This document shows positions 1 through 7,324 of a stretch of 64,000 nt of DNA, piece by piece (position 1 is the stretch's first letter; each line of letters starts with the position of its first letter). The position numbers were made by a program, and so were the translations under genes. Source of the stretch: Deltaproteobacteria bacterium (GTDB lineage Bacteria > SAR324 > JACQKK01); assembly GCA_029858505.1 (NCBI GenBank), contig JAOUEW010000001.1, positions 248,001 through 312,000 of the forward strand, given 5' to 3'. Under the pieces are notes generated by a model that saw only the letters and a program-made list of their open reading frames with translations, was not told the DNA's origin and made no database searches.

Positions 1-355
1 GATTCCAGAAAAAGTGGGGGCGGTGGCGGTGGTCCATCAGGGCAAACTGGTGGGCATTCTTTCCGAGCGGGATGTGATGTTTAAGGTGATAGCCCACGGC
101 AAAGACCCGGCCACCACCCCGGTGGAAGAGGTGATGACCAAAAAGGTGATTACGGTAACCCCCGACACCCCGGTGGAGGAGTGCATGAGGATCATGCTGG
201 AGCGGCACATCCGCCACCTGCCCATTTCTCCCGACGGCCACACGGTGACGGGCATGGTTTCGCTGCGCACGGTGTTGCAACACTTGGTGGAAGAACTGAA
301 GGATTATCTCCACCACATGGAGTCGTTCCTCAACGCCGACAGCCCCGGCGGCTGA
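1..355 (+). CDS. CBS-domain protein, 5' end outside window
   Basis: The reading frame is open from the first base and runs to TGA at 353-355, so this is the C-terminal part of a gene that begins upstream. The visible ~117 residues carry the end of one CBS motif (GKLVGILSERDVMF) and a full second one (VEEVMTKKVITVTPDTPVEECMRIM, then HLPI and GMVSLRTVL). Tandem CBS pairs usually bind adenosine nucleotides and act as a regulatory module; what this one regulates cannot be seen because the N-terminus is missing. The end fits a small stand-alone CBS-pair protein with a short C-terminal helix. A GTG at position 14 is in frame but lies inside the domain, so it is not taken as the start. Confidence 0.85.
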   Translation, partial: IPEKVGAVAVVHQGKLVGILSERDVMFKVIAHGKDPATTPVEEVMTKKVITVTPDTPVEECMRIMLERHIRHLPISPDGHTVTGMVSLRTVLQHLVEELKDYLHHMESFLNADSPGG

Positions 356-680
356 AGCGGATTCATCCCCCCAAGTCTATTCCCCCCCCCTGGCATACGC
401 CCATTCGCCCATACAATCTTCGTATCCAGCCGTGATTCGCTTGATCCATGGATTCACGTATTCATACATCCATACATCCACCATTCGGCAGCACCGGCGG
501 ATGGATAGGGCTTTGCTTGGTGGATTTACTTTAAGAATGCTGGGTGCTGAGAGGGGTGCGATGAAGGGGAATGGGGGGTGCTGGGAGTGTGAGAGATACC
601 GTGGGGGAAACTTGCGTGGAAGGTCAGCTCACTCACCCGTTATGCGAACGGGTTTGTTCGCGGTCCCTTTCGGCTTGGCG
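356..680. other. Intergenic stretch, no gene recognised
   Basis: About 325 bases between the CBS gene and the convergent ferredoxin gene. Short ORFs exist but have no recognisable protein features. There is a small run of near-repeats of the words attcg, catac and atacatcc between 400 and 485. No clear terminator, tRNA or promoter was seen. Confidence 0.5.
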
Positions 681-1052
681 TTAATGGCCTTCGGTAATCA
701 CGTTGCGGTTGACGGCGGGAATTTCCACCACCAAATCCTGGCTTCCGTCTGGAACACACTGGCAGGCCAGCCGCGAGTGGGGGGTTAACCCCGGCGCCTG
801 ATCCAGCATGTCTTCCTCGGTTTCCTCCGCCGGGGGGCACGAGGCCCCCCCCTGCCGCACAATGACATGGCAGGTGGTGCAGGCGGCAAATCCCCCGCAG
901 GCGTGGGGAATGGCGATGTCGTTTTGGTCAGCCAAATCCAGAATGGACCCTGGGCGCCCCTCGTGGTGGCCCGCTTCGGGGAACCCGCTCTCTGGGCGGT
1001 CCAACGCCAGTTTCCGGCCCGCCGGAAGAAACGTGATGGTGAATTTGGGCAT
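681..1052 (-). CDS. 2Fe-2S ferredoxin, adrenodoxin/Isc type
   Basis: 123 residues with the CX5CX2C...C cluster signature at C52, C58, C61 and C97, the spacing of Isc-type [2Fe-2S] ferredoxins that pass electrons to Fe-S assembly. Compared with E. coli Fdx it has about ten extra residues near positions 20-33 (the HH-EG-RPG stretch). It starts 10 bases after the stop of the rhodanese-Nfu fusion gene on the same strand, so the two are almost certainly co-transcribed. That pairing suggests both serve Fe-S cluster delivery. No iscS, iscU or hscA is next to them here; a cysteine desulfurase lies 39 kb away. The assignment to the family is firm; the exact partner is inferred. Confidence 0.9.
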   Translation of the reverse strand: MPKFTITFLPAGRKLALDRPESGFPEAGHHEGRPGSILDLADQNDIAIPHACGGFAACTTCHVIVRQGGASCPPAEETEEDMLDQAPGLTPHSRLACQCVPDGSQDLVVEIPAVNRNVITEGH

Positions 1053-1062
1053 GGGCGTTCGG

Positions 1063-1725
1063 TTATTCCACCGGAATGACTTCGATGGGATGATTGAGAG
1101 AAACCGATAGGGTGTTCTCGATGAACCGCAGGGTGCCCTGGGTGGAACTGCCGCAGCTGGTGCAGGCCCCTTGGTAACTCACCAGCACCCGCTCTTCCTC
1201 CACGCTTTTCACCTCCAGCCCGCCGCCGTCTTTGGCCAAGAAGGCCCGCACTTTGTCGTCCAGCACTTTTTCGATGGCGGCCACCCGCTCTGGCCCGGAA
1301 AGTTTGTTGAAGTGAATTTCGTGGGGAGAATTTTCCATGGCCTTCAGCAGGGTGTCAATTCCCTCGGCCAGGTAAAACTGCTGGTCGTAGCCGTTGTCGG
1401 CCAGCATGGCGGCGGCCTGGGCCGCTTGGCCCTCTCCCCCGTCATAAAACAAAATCGTGCCGTCGAAGGGCATTCGCCACAGGCTGTCGGCCAGGTATTC
1501 AAAGGGCAGGTTAAAGGCCCCCGGCAGGTGGCCCCCCAAAAAGCTTTCGGGGTCCCGCAAATCGAACACGTAAATCTTGGCCTCGGTGCGCCGCAGAGAC
1601 AACAACTCATCGGGGGTAACGCGTTTGCCTGGATCGGCAGACACGCCCACCGTCTGGGCGGTCTGGGGCTCTGGCTGGGTTTCACCACGAGACAATTCAA
1701 TGGCTGGGGATTTATCGGAACTCAT
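1063..1725 (-). CDS. Rhodanese-like domain fused to NifU/Nfu C-terminal domain
   Basis: 220 residues. Residues ~35-130 form a rhodanese-like fold (IYVFDLRDP, GHLPGAFNLP), and ~145-220 a NifU C-terminal/Nfu domain with the CxxC pair C188 and C191 (GACTSCGSS) that holds a 4Fe-4S cluster between two monomers. The rhodanese active-site loop reads ILFYDGGEGQ: the catalytic Cys is replaced by Asp at residue 95, so sulfurtransferase activity is unlikely and the domain may be a docking or regulatory part. Immediately upstream of the ferredoxin gene in the same direction. Known Nfu proteins act as cluster carriers; the fusion to an inactive rhodanese is the unusual part. Confidence 0.85.
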   Translation of the reverse strand: MSSDKSPAIELSRGETQPEPQTAQTVGVSADPGKRVTPDELLSLRRTEAKIYVFDLRDPESFLGGHLPGAFNLPFEYLADSLWRMPFDGTILFYDGGEGQAAQAAAMLADNGYDQQFYLAEGIDTLLKAMENSPHEIHFNKLSGPERVAAIEKVLDDKVRAFLAKDGGGLEVKSVEEERVLVSYQGACTSCGSSTQGTLRFIENTLSVSLNHPIEVIPVE

Positions 1726-1983
1726 GGAAACTCCTGGCTAGGAACGGGAGGAAACATCTCACCCCTCATTCTACCCCCCAGGATAAAGATTCGCAAAGAG
1801 ACAGGGGGCCTGATCGGAAATCGGCTCTGGATTCCCCTGGCATTCAACCCGCGCTGTTTCTAGCGGTCGTTATTATTTTTTCCGGATGTTTGATAGGATT
1901 GTTTGGTGGGGGGCTCAATCGTTTTACTGTTCCTTTTGGCCCCCGTTAAACCACCTGTTTCAACCTGCTTCATGGGGGTTTCC

Positions 1984-2625
1984 ATGGGCCCGCGCCATTT
2001 TGCTGTCACGCTGCTTATTTTATGGGTTGTGCTATTGCAGCCATCCGTCTCTCTTGCCGAAGGGAGGAGGGGGTTTGGTTTGCGGGCAGGGCCTTCTTTG
2101 TCAGAGGTGGTTGGATTGCAAACCGTATCGATAGATTTGGGCAACCGGTATTTGATTCTCTATAGCGGCCTTCATGCCGGGCTGGTGTGGTCCGCCAGCC
2201 CCCAATGGCAATTTTCTCTTTCCTCCATGGATATTTCCACGGCAACCCAAGACAAAACAACAAACACTCCAAATTTCGGCGTGCATGGGGCCATCCAGAG
2301 TTTTGGGGTCCGCTATTATTCGCAGGAAGGCGACTCGCCCTGGTATAGCGTGGATGTGGGAAAGGGAAAAGTGAAACCTGGCCGTCAGTTTGCGGAAACC
2401 ATGGCTGGAACCATGCAGGTGGTTACGGGGTCATTCGGTTATGAATGGGATTGGGACAGCGGTTTCTTTTTGGAGATAGGGGTTCACGGGGGGGTCGGGT
2501 CATTCCAAGGGGATGTGTTGTATCCGTTGAGAGGAACGAATGCCGTGGTGTATCCCCCCGATGCTTCGGTGAATTTGAACGTGGTAAACAATCAAACCAC
2601 CCTCAACTTGGGTTGGTATTTTTAG
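1984..2625 (+). CDS. Putative outer-membrane barrel protein, copy 1
   Basis: 213 residues from ATG 1984. It has an N-terminal signal sequence (MGPRHFAV, then a hydrophobic run ending near SLAEG) and then alternating hydrophobic/polar stretches with many Gly, Tyr and Trp residues, ending in LGWYF-stop. A C-terminal Phe is the usual signature of proteobacterial outer-membrane beta-barrels. The next gene is a diverged paralogue that shares the first 24 coding bases almost exactly as well as motifs such as GLRAG near the N-terminus and GYEW-W-GF near the C-terminus. No family name is recognised. Longer in-frame starts upstream exist but would put a non-signal stretch before the hydrophobic leader. 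Confidence 0.7.
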   Translation: MGPRHFAVTLLILWVVLLQPSVSLAEGRRGFGLRAGPSLSEVVGLQTVSIDLGNRYLILYSGLHAGLVWSASPQWQFSLSSMDISTATQDKTTNTPNFGVHGAIQSFGVRYYSQEGDSPWYSVDVGKGKVKPGRQFAETMAGTMQVVTGSFGYEWDWDSGFFLEIGVHGGVGSFQGDVLYPLRGTNAVVYPPDASVNLNVVNNQTTLNLGWYF

Positions 2626-2675
2626 GGGGGCTGTTGTTTGTTTCTTCTTTTTCTTCCTATCCACCGGAGAACCCC

Positions 2676-3323
2676 ATGGGCCCGCGCCATTTTGCTGTCC
2701 CCCGTCTCATCTTGTTTGCCCTGTGGGCGGGGGTGTTATTTCCGGCATGGTCTTTTGCCGCTGACGACGACTTTTTCCAGTTTCAGTTTGGCTTGCGGGC
2801 GGGGTCGTCCTTTTCCAATCCCCTGGGGGGCCAGGGGGTTCGCATGGAGTACGATCCGCTTAATCCGGCCCTTCCTTCTCATATCCATATTCAGGGGGGC
2901 CCCCAAGTGGGGGTTATCCTTTCGATAACCCCCTGGTGGAAGACATTTTCCACTTATCAAGACTTGTATACCAAGACTTCGGGCAGTAAATTTACGGGAT
3001 ATATGGGGACTGTGGGTTGGCGGTTTTCTTTTGAACGGGGGGATTCATGGTGGCTGGATTTGGGCATGGGGGCTGGGCATTTGAAAAATCCAGACAATTC
3101 GCTAACCGTCATTGATGTCGTTTTCACCACGGTTTCGGGCTCGCTGGGGTATGAATGGGTTTGGGACAATGGGTTCCATTGGGACGTTGGGGTGGCCGCC
3201 GGGACAGGAAAAGTTTACGCCGGGCTGATCATGCCATCTGCTGGGGTAACCAACCTGCTGAGTACCCATAACGTCAGCGTCAGCCAGGCTCAGGCTGTTT
3301 CCACCGTGGGCTGGTATTTTTAG
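2676..3323 (+). CDS. Putative outer-membrane barrel protein, copy 2
   Basis: 215 residues from ATG 2676, 50 bases after copy 1 on the same strand. It has the same start (MGPRHFAV), a signal peptide ending near SFAADDD, the shared GLRAGSS motif, a GYEWVWDNGF segment near residue 165 and the same VGWYF ending. The two proteins are clear tandem paralogues that have diverged strongly in the middle while the signal-peptide codons stayed nearly identical. Likely an 8- to 10-strand outer-membrane barrel by size; function unknown. The neighbourhood gives no further clue, since the Fe-S genes are on the other strand and the next gene is convergent. Confidence 0.7.
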   Translation: MGPRHFAVPRLILFALWAGVLFPAWSFAADDDFFQFQFGLRAGSSFSNPLGGQGVRMEYDPLNPALPSHIHIQGGPQVGVILSITPWWKTFSTYQDLYTKTSGSKFTGYMGTVGWRFSFERGDSWWLDLGMGAGHLKNPDNSLTVIDVVFTTVSGSLGYEWVWDNGFHWDVGVAAGTGKVYAGLIMPSAGVTNLLSTHNVSVSQAQAVSTVGWYF

Positions 3324-3361
3324 GGGGGCGGTTGTGTTTGTGTGGGTGCGGTGAGATTTTG

Positions 3362-3432
3362 ACGTAACCAGGGTGTTCGTCGTGAAAAGTGGGCACGGGG
3401 GCAAAGCCCCAATAAAAAAATCCTGCAATAAA
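3362..3432. repeat. Dispersed repeat family B, copy with hairpin
   Basis: Carries the sequence TCGTCGTGAAAAG followed by a GGGGGC-AAA-GCCCC hairpin and an A-rich tail. Related copies with the core TTTTTGCCGTGAA and the same kind of G/C hairpin lie near 11640, 37825, 47205 and 50697. Here it separates two convergent genes and may double as a terminator. Confidence 0.5.
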
Positions 3433-3437
3433 AATTC

Positions 3438-4310
3438 CTACAACAAAATCGTGACCCGCTCCAGGAATTCTGGGGGCAAACGGCTTTTGAGGGTGCGCAG
3501 AATAAACTTGCGGTCGTAGCGCATGGAGAAGTGCTTCAGCACGATGTGCTCGTTTTGCAGCACCCCTGGCCGCTCCCGCAGAAATTCCAGCAAGTCTAGC
3601 AGATGGGTGTGGCCCCTGGCCCGGGCGGTGTCTCGCTCGTCGTCCATCAAAAAGGTGACCTCTAGGAACAGCACCTTGGAGAGCCCCACGTGGGTTTCCC
3701 GATACAGGGTATCAATGGTGGAATCCCCAATGTAGGTCAGGCGGGGCAGCCAGATTTCCTCCTCGAAGACCGTGCCCTCTTTGCGTAGTTGGGCCAGCTC
3801 GTGGCCGGGCCGCCCGGCGAACTCATCTTTTAGTTTTTTGCGCACGTCATACAGGGTGTAGCCCAGGGAGGGCAGGGAGTGGTCCACGGCGAAGGTTTTC
3901 ACCGCCAGCTGCCGGTGCAGCCAGCGGGTTTCTCCCGGCTTCAGGGGCACGAACCGGGGGGGGTTAAAATTTTTGGGGCGCACTCGTTCTAACTGCCGCC
4001 AGGCATCGGCCAGGGCCTGAAAGCCCTGGTGGGTATCGTCGGGGATGAAATACTCCGCCGGTTCCATGCCCATCAGCCGTCGCAGAGACTCGTGGCGCAG
4101 CAGGCAGCGGGCATGGTCGCCATGGGCGTGGCTAAGAAACACCTTGTCCAGGGGCACGGCCTCCAGGGGGCACTCCCCCATGTCGAAGGCCACCCCCAGT
4201 TGGGGCAGCAGCACGTAACTGGCCAACGCCGAAATGGAAAACGCCGTGATGTCCTCCTGCCCCAGCTGCATGGTGATGGGCAGGCAGGGGTTCAGATGGC
4301 TGGAGGTCAT
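3438..4310 (-). CDS. RNase Z-like metallo-beta-lactamase-fold hydrolase
   Basis: 290 residues. The metal-binding motif HAHGDH is at residues 61-66; further ligands are seen as AVDHS near 135, TYIGDS near 195 and a C-terminal LKHFSMRY. This architecture resembles the short plant/cyanobacterial-type tRNase Z group, which would cleave tRNA 3' trailers, but related hydrolases share it. The start MTSSH could instead be the downstream MQLGQED. Its stop faces the outer-membrane-like gene pair, and rpiA lies 57 bases upstream on the same strand. Family call is firm, tRNA processing is inferred. Confidence 0.75.
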   Translation of the reverse strand: MTSSHLNPCLPITMQLGQEDITAFSISALASYVLLPQLGVAFDMGECPLEAVPLDKVFLSHAHGDHARCLLRHESLRRLMGMEPAEYFIPDDTHQGFQALADAWRQLERVRPKNFNPPRFVPLKPGETRWLHRQLAVKTFAVDHSLPSLGYTLYDVRKKLKDEFAGRPGHELAQLRKEGTVFEEEIWLPRLTYIGDSTIDTLYRETHVGLSKVLFLEVTFLMDDERDTARARGHTHLLDLLEFLRERPGVLQNEHIVLKHFSMRYDRKFILRTLKSRLPPEFLERVTILL

Positions 4311-4367
4311 GTCGGGCGGCGGGATGGATGTGAGAGAAAGACGGGTGAACCCCCAGAGAGCGGGGGT

Positions 4368-5045
4368 TTAACGGGGCTTCAGTTTGACCACGCCGTCTTT
4401 GCCGCCCAGGTAGGCCATTTTGCAAATGTGAATAAACAAACCGGTTTCCATCACCCCGGTGATGGCGCTGATTTTGTCTTCCAGGGCCGGGGGGTTTTTA
4501 ATCACCCCAAAGGAGCAGTCCAGAATATAGCCGTGGTTGTCGGACACAAACGGGTTGCCGTTGACCTCTCGCAGTTTGACCGTGGCCCCCAGGGCTTTGA
4601 TCTTCTCCGCTGCCACCTGCCAGCCAAAGGGGTTCACCTCCACCGGCAGGGGAAAGGCCCCCAGGTGCTCCACCTGTTTGGCGGCATCGGCAAACACCAC
4701 CATGCGGTCCGAGGCCCGGGCCACGATTTTCTCGCGGAACAGCGCCCCGCCGCCGCCCTTGATTAAATGCAGATCGGCGTCCAGTTCATCGGCGCCGTCC
4801 AGGGTTAAATCCAGCCGGGTCACCTGAGAAAAATCTACCAGGGGAATGCCCTGGCCCTGGGCCAGGTCATGGGTCCATTCCGAGGTGGGCACGGCCCGCA
4901 CCTTCAGGCCCTTGCGCACCATCTCCCCCAGTTTCAAAATGGCGAACTTGGCGGTGGAGCCGGTGCCCAAGCCCAGGGTCATGCCGTCTTCCACCAGTTC
5001 CAACGAGGCCTCGGCGGCCAGCTGCTTTTCTCGGTCTTTGCTCAT
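4368..5045 (-). CDS. rpiA: Ribose-5-phosphate isomerase A
   Basis: 225 residues from ATG 5045 (MSKDREKQ). It interconverts ribose 5-phosphate and ribulose 5-phosphate in the pentose phosphate pathway, in the cytoplasm. The family motifs are complete: GLGTGSTA at 25-32, DGADELD at 83-89, and KGGGGALFREK at 96-106 with the catalytic Asp and Glu. Length matches E. coli RpiA (219). An in-frame extension to 5156 exists but is proline- and leucine-rich with no conserved content, so the later start was chosen. Confidence 0.95.
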   Translation of the reverse strand: MSKDREKQLAAEASLELVEDGMTLGLGTGSTAKFAILKLGEMVRKGLKVRAVPTSEWTHDLAQGQGIPLVDFSQVTRLDLTLDGADELDADLHLIKGGGGALFREKIVARASDRMVVFADAAKQVEHLGAFPLPVEVNPFGWQVAAEKIKALGATVKLREVNGNPFVSDNHGYILDCSFGVIKNPPALEDKISAITGVMETGLFIHICKMAYLGGKDGVVKLKPR

Positions 5046-5284
5046 GCTTCGGTGCTCATGGTGTGGTTTTGTGCGTTGCCGCGATCGAATTCCCACCTTG
5101 GAGACTAACCCAACTTCCCATGGGGGGCAAGAAACCAGGGGCAAGAGAAATCCCACGGGGAAAATCCCATGAGAAAAACACAGGGAAAACGGGGATTCTC
5201 ATCAACGGGGCGGGGGAAGGCAACAACAGGACAGACAAAGAAACGGGAGACAATGAAGCGCCAGGGAAAGCAGGCCGGGGGGAA

Positions 5285-5623
5285 TCAGGTGTGCTTGATG
5301 TAGGCGGCCAACGCACCCAGCAGCGGGATGAGAATGGCAAAAAACCACAGCATTTGCTGGCGGAGTTCTCGGTGAAATTCGGCCTTTAATTCACCCCGCA
5401 TGACCTGAATTTCGGCCCGAACGCCTTGGATTTCGGCCCGAACGCCCTGGATTTCGGCCCGAACGCCTTGGATTTCGATCCGCACAAGTTCCTTGGTGGC
5501 CAGGTCTTCCCGGGCGCTGTAAGCACCGGATTCGATGACCTCGGCCAGGCTTTGAGCCTGCGCGTGATTAAAGCCGGCGGCTTCCAGCTTGCGGGCGTTT
5601 TCCAGGGTTTCCGTGATGGGCAT
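5285..5623 (-). CDS. Coiled-coil DUF1640-like membrane protein
   Basis: 112 residues: an N-terminal helix pair (FNHAQAQSLAEVI), a coiled coil, and one C-terminal TM helix at about 91-109. The coiled coil contains three exact seven-residue repeats (IQGVRAE), encoded by three 21-bp direct repeats at about 5412-5477. This layout matches the DUF1640/CCDC90-like family, related to mitochondrial MCU-regulator-type proteins but of unknown role in bacteria. Variable heptad number between strains would be expected. Lies downstream of gmk, on the same strand, with a 70-base gap. Confidence 0.7.
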   Translation of the reverse strand: MPITETLENARKLEAAGFNHAQAQSLAEVIESGAYSAREDLATKELVRIEIQGVRAEIQGVRAEIQGVRAEIQVMRGELKAEFHRELRQQMLWFFAILIPLLGALAAYIKHT

Positions 5624-5693
5624 GAGTATCTCCTTTGCGCTCTTTAACCCTAACCGAAGCTCCCTTTTGCGTCAATCTTCGCAATCTCTCCCC

Positions 5694-6446
5694 TTAGGTA
5701 AGGTTGCTTTCCAGGCTGGCGGCCACCAACCTTTCCAGGGTTTTGTCCAGGGTGCGGCCGATGTTCAGGCTGACCCGGCGGGTGAGGTGGTGAGACAGGT
5801 CCCGGCCAATGCGCTCCATTTCCTCGTGCACCTCGTCGTGTTCGGCGGCGGGGTCCACAAAGCGAAAGGGCACGTTCCGGGCAATTTCCATGTTCAAGAT
5901 GTTCAAAAACTCCAAGGCGGCGGTGTCTTTCTTGTCGTTCACCACCACGTGGTCGTACAGGTCCATGTGGGTCATTTCGTCGCGGGCTTTGTTCATGCGG
6001 CGGGAGAGGGATTCGGGGGTCTCGGTGCCGCGGTGCACCAGCCGCTGGCGCAGGGCCTCTAGGCTGGGGGGGGCCACGAAAATATAGCACCCCCCCCGAG
6101 ACAGCTCCCGCAGAGAGTGGGCCCCCTGGGTGTCAATGTCCAGCAACACCGAGTGGCCTTCTCGCAGGCGGGCGTGAATGTGGTCGCGGGAGGTGCCGTA
6201 GAGGTTGCCATACACTTCGGCCCATTCCAAAAAGCCATCCTTCTCGATCAGCCGCTGGAAGATTTCTCGGTTGACGAAAAAATAATGCACCCCGTTGGAT
6301 TCTCCGTGCCGCGGGGGGCGGGTGGTGTGGGAAATGGACATGACCAAGTCCGGGTGGTCCCGCAGGGCGGCCTGGATCAGGGTGGATTTTCCCACCCCGC
6401 TGGGGCCGGAAATCACGAATACACGGGGATGTGGTTTGTCGCTCAT
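5694..6446 (-). CDS. gmk: Guanylate kinase
   Basis: 250 residues. ATP-dependent phosphorylation of GMP to GDP in the cytoplasm. The P-loop GPSGVGKST is at 14-22, followed by the SISHTTRPPR GMP-binding segment, YFFV, FLEWAEVYGNLYGTS, and the LDIDTQGA motif. It is about 45 residues longer than E. coli Gmk because of a C-terminal tail (from about 205). Its ATG overlaps the yicC stop by four bases (ATGA), so it is the last gene of a tightly coupled operon with yicC and the WD40-like/J protein. The usual rpoZ does not follow. Confidence 0.95.
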   Translation of the reverse strand: MSDKPHPRVFVISGPSGVGKSTLIQAALRDHPDLVMSISHTTRPPRHGESNGVHYFFVNREIFQRLIEKDGFLEWAEVYGNLYGTSRDHIHARLREGHSVLLDIDTQGAHSLRELSRGGCYIFVAPPSLEALRQRLVHRGTETPESLSRRMNKARDEMTHMDLYDHVVVNDKKDTAALEFLNILNMEIARNVPFRFVDPAAEHDEVHEEMERIGRDLSHHLTRRVSLNIGRTLDKTLERLVAASLESNLT

Positions 6447-7324
6447 TCGATGTTCTGGGCCTGTTCCCGTAGTTTCTCCAGTTCCGATTTCAGTTCTACC
6501 CCCAGGCGGCTGATGTCTTGGTGCCCCCCCTTGGTGGTGAGGGTGTTGATTTCCCGGTTGAGTTCTTGAGACAGGAAGTCCATTTTTCTCCCCACGCTCC
6601 CCTGTTCTTCCATCAGTTGTTCCATGTGGTCCAAGTGGGCCATGAAGCGGGTGATTTCTTCGGTGACATCACATTTATCGGCGAATAAAGCCATTTCTAA
6701 AGCCACCCGCTCCGGGTCCACGGTTAGGCCGGGGTTCAGGCGGGCCAGGTTGTCTTTCAACCGCTGGGCGTAGAGGGCTGGCAGTTCCCGGGCCAGGGGC
6801 ACAATCTGCTCCATCAGGCCGCGCATCAGGGCCAGCCGGGCGGAAAGGTCCGCCTTCAGGGCTTGGCCCTCCACCCGCCGCATGGTGGTCAGTTGGTCCA
6901 GGGCCAAGCCCAGGGTGTCTTCGGCCAGGGCCCCCAGGGCTTCTTGGTTGTCTTCTCCCCCGCCAGGGGCGATTTCTTGAAACTCCATCATTTCACGCAG
7001 CGAAACCCGCAGGGGAATGCCCGCCTGCTCCGCTTGGCGGGCCAGTTGGGCCAGCCGGGCGAACGGGTTGGCCTGGGGCTGGCCAGCGCCATGATCGGGC
7101 GTGGCTGGCAGGTCTGGGGTGATGTGCATGGTGATTTCCACCTTGCCCCGTTCCAGCCGTTTTTTCACCACCGCCTTCAGGTCTTCTTCCAGGTGGGCCA
7201 GGGCCGGGGGCAGCCGCAAGCGGGGGTCTAAAAATCGAAAGTTGACCGAGCGGACCTCCACCCTGCACAGCCAGCCCCCGCGAGATTGTTCGGCCCGGCC
7301 AAAGCCGGTCATGGAAAGGATCAC
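6443..7324 (-). CDS. YicC family endoribonuclease
   Basis: 293 residues, starting at GTG 7324 (MILSMTGFGRAEQ), which matches the usual MIxSMTGF start of YicC proteins and overlaps the stop of the upstream gene as GTGA. The N-terminal YicC domain and the C-terminal DUF1732 domain (KCDVTEEITRFMAHLDH..., GRKMDFLSQELNREINT) are both complete. YicC in E. coli is linked to RNA degradation as an endoribonuclease. Association with gmk is widespread in proteobacteria. Both ends overlap neighbours by four bases, so translation is probably coupled. Confidence 0.9.
   Translation of the reverse strand: MILSMTGFGRAEQSRGGWLCRVEVRSVNFRFLDPRLRLPPALAHLEEDLKAVVKKRLERGKVEITMHITPDLPATPDHGAGQPQANPFARLAQLARQAEQAGIPLRVSLREMMEFQEIAPGGGEDNQEALGALAEDTLGLALDQLTTMRRVEGQALKADLSARLALMRGLMEQIVPLARELPALYAQRLKDNLARLNPGLTVDPERVALEMALFADKCDVTEEITRFMAHLDHMEQLMEEQGSVGRKMDFLSQELNREINTLTTKGGHQDISRLGVELKSELEKLREQAQNIE

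Noticed and set aside
1903-1983. Earlier start for the first outer-membrane-like protein
   Set aside because: The extension precedes a typical signal peptide, and the paralogue starts with the same MGPRHF codons.
5412-5477. Short 21-bp tandem repeats as a regulatory array
   Set aside because: They are in frame and encode coiled-coil heptads of the DUF1640-like protein.
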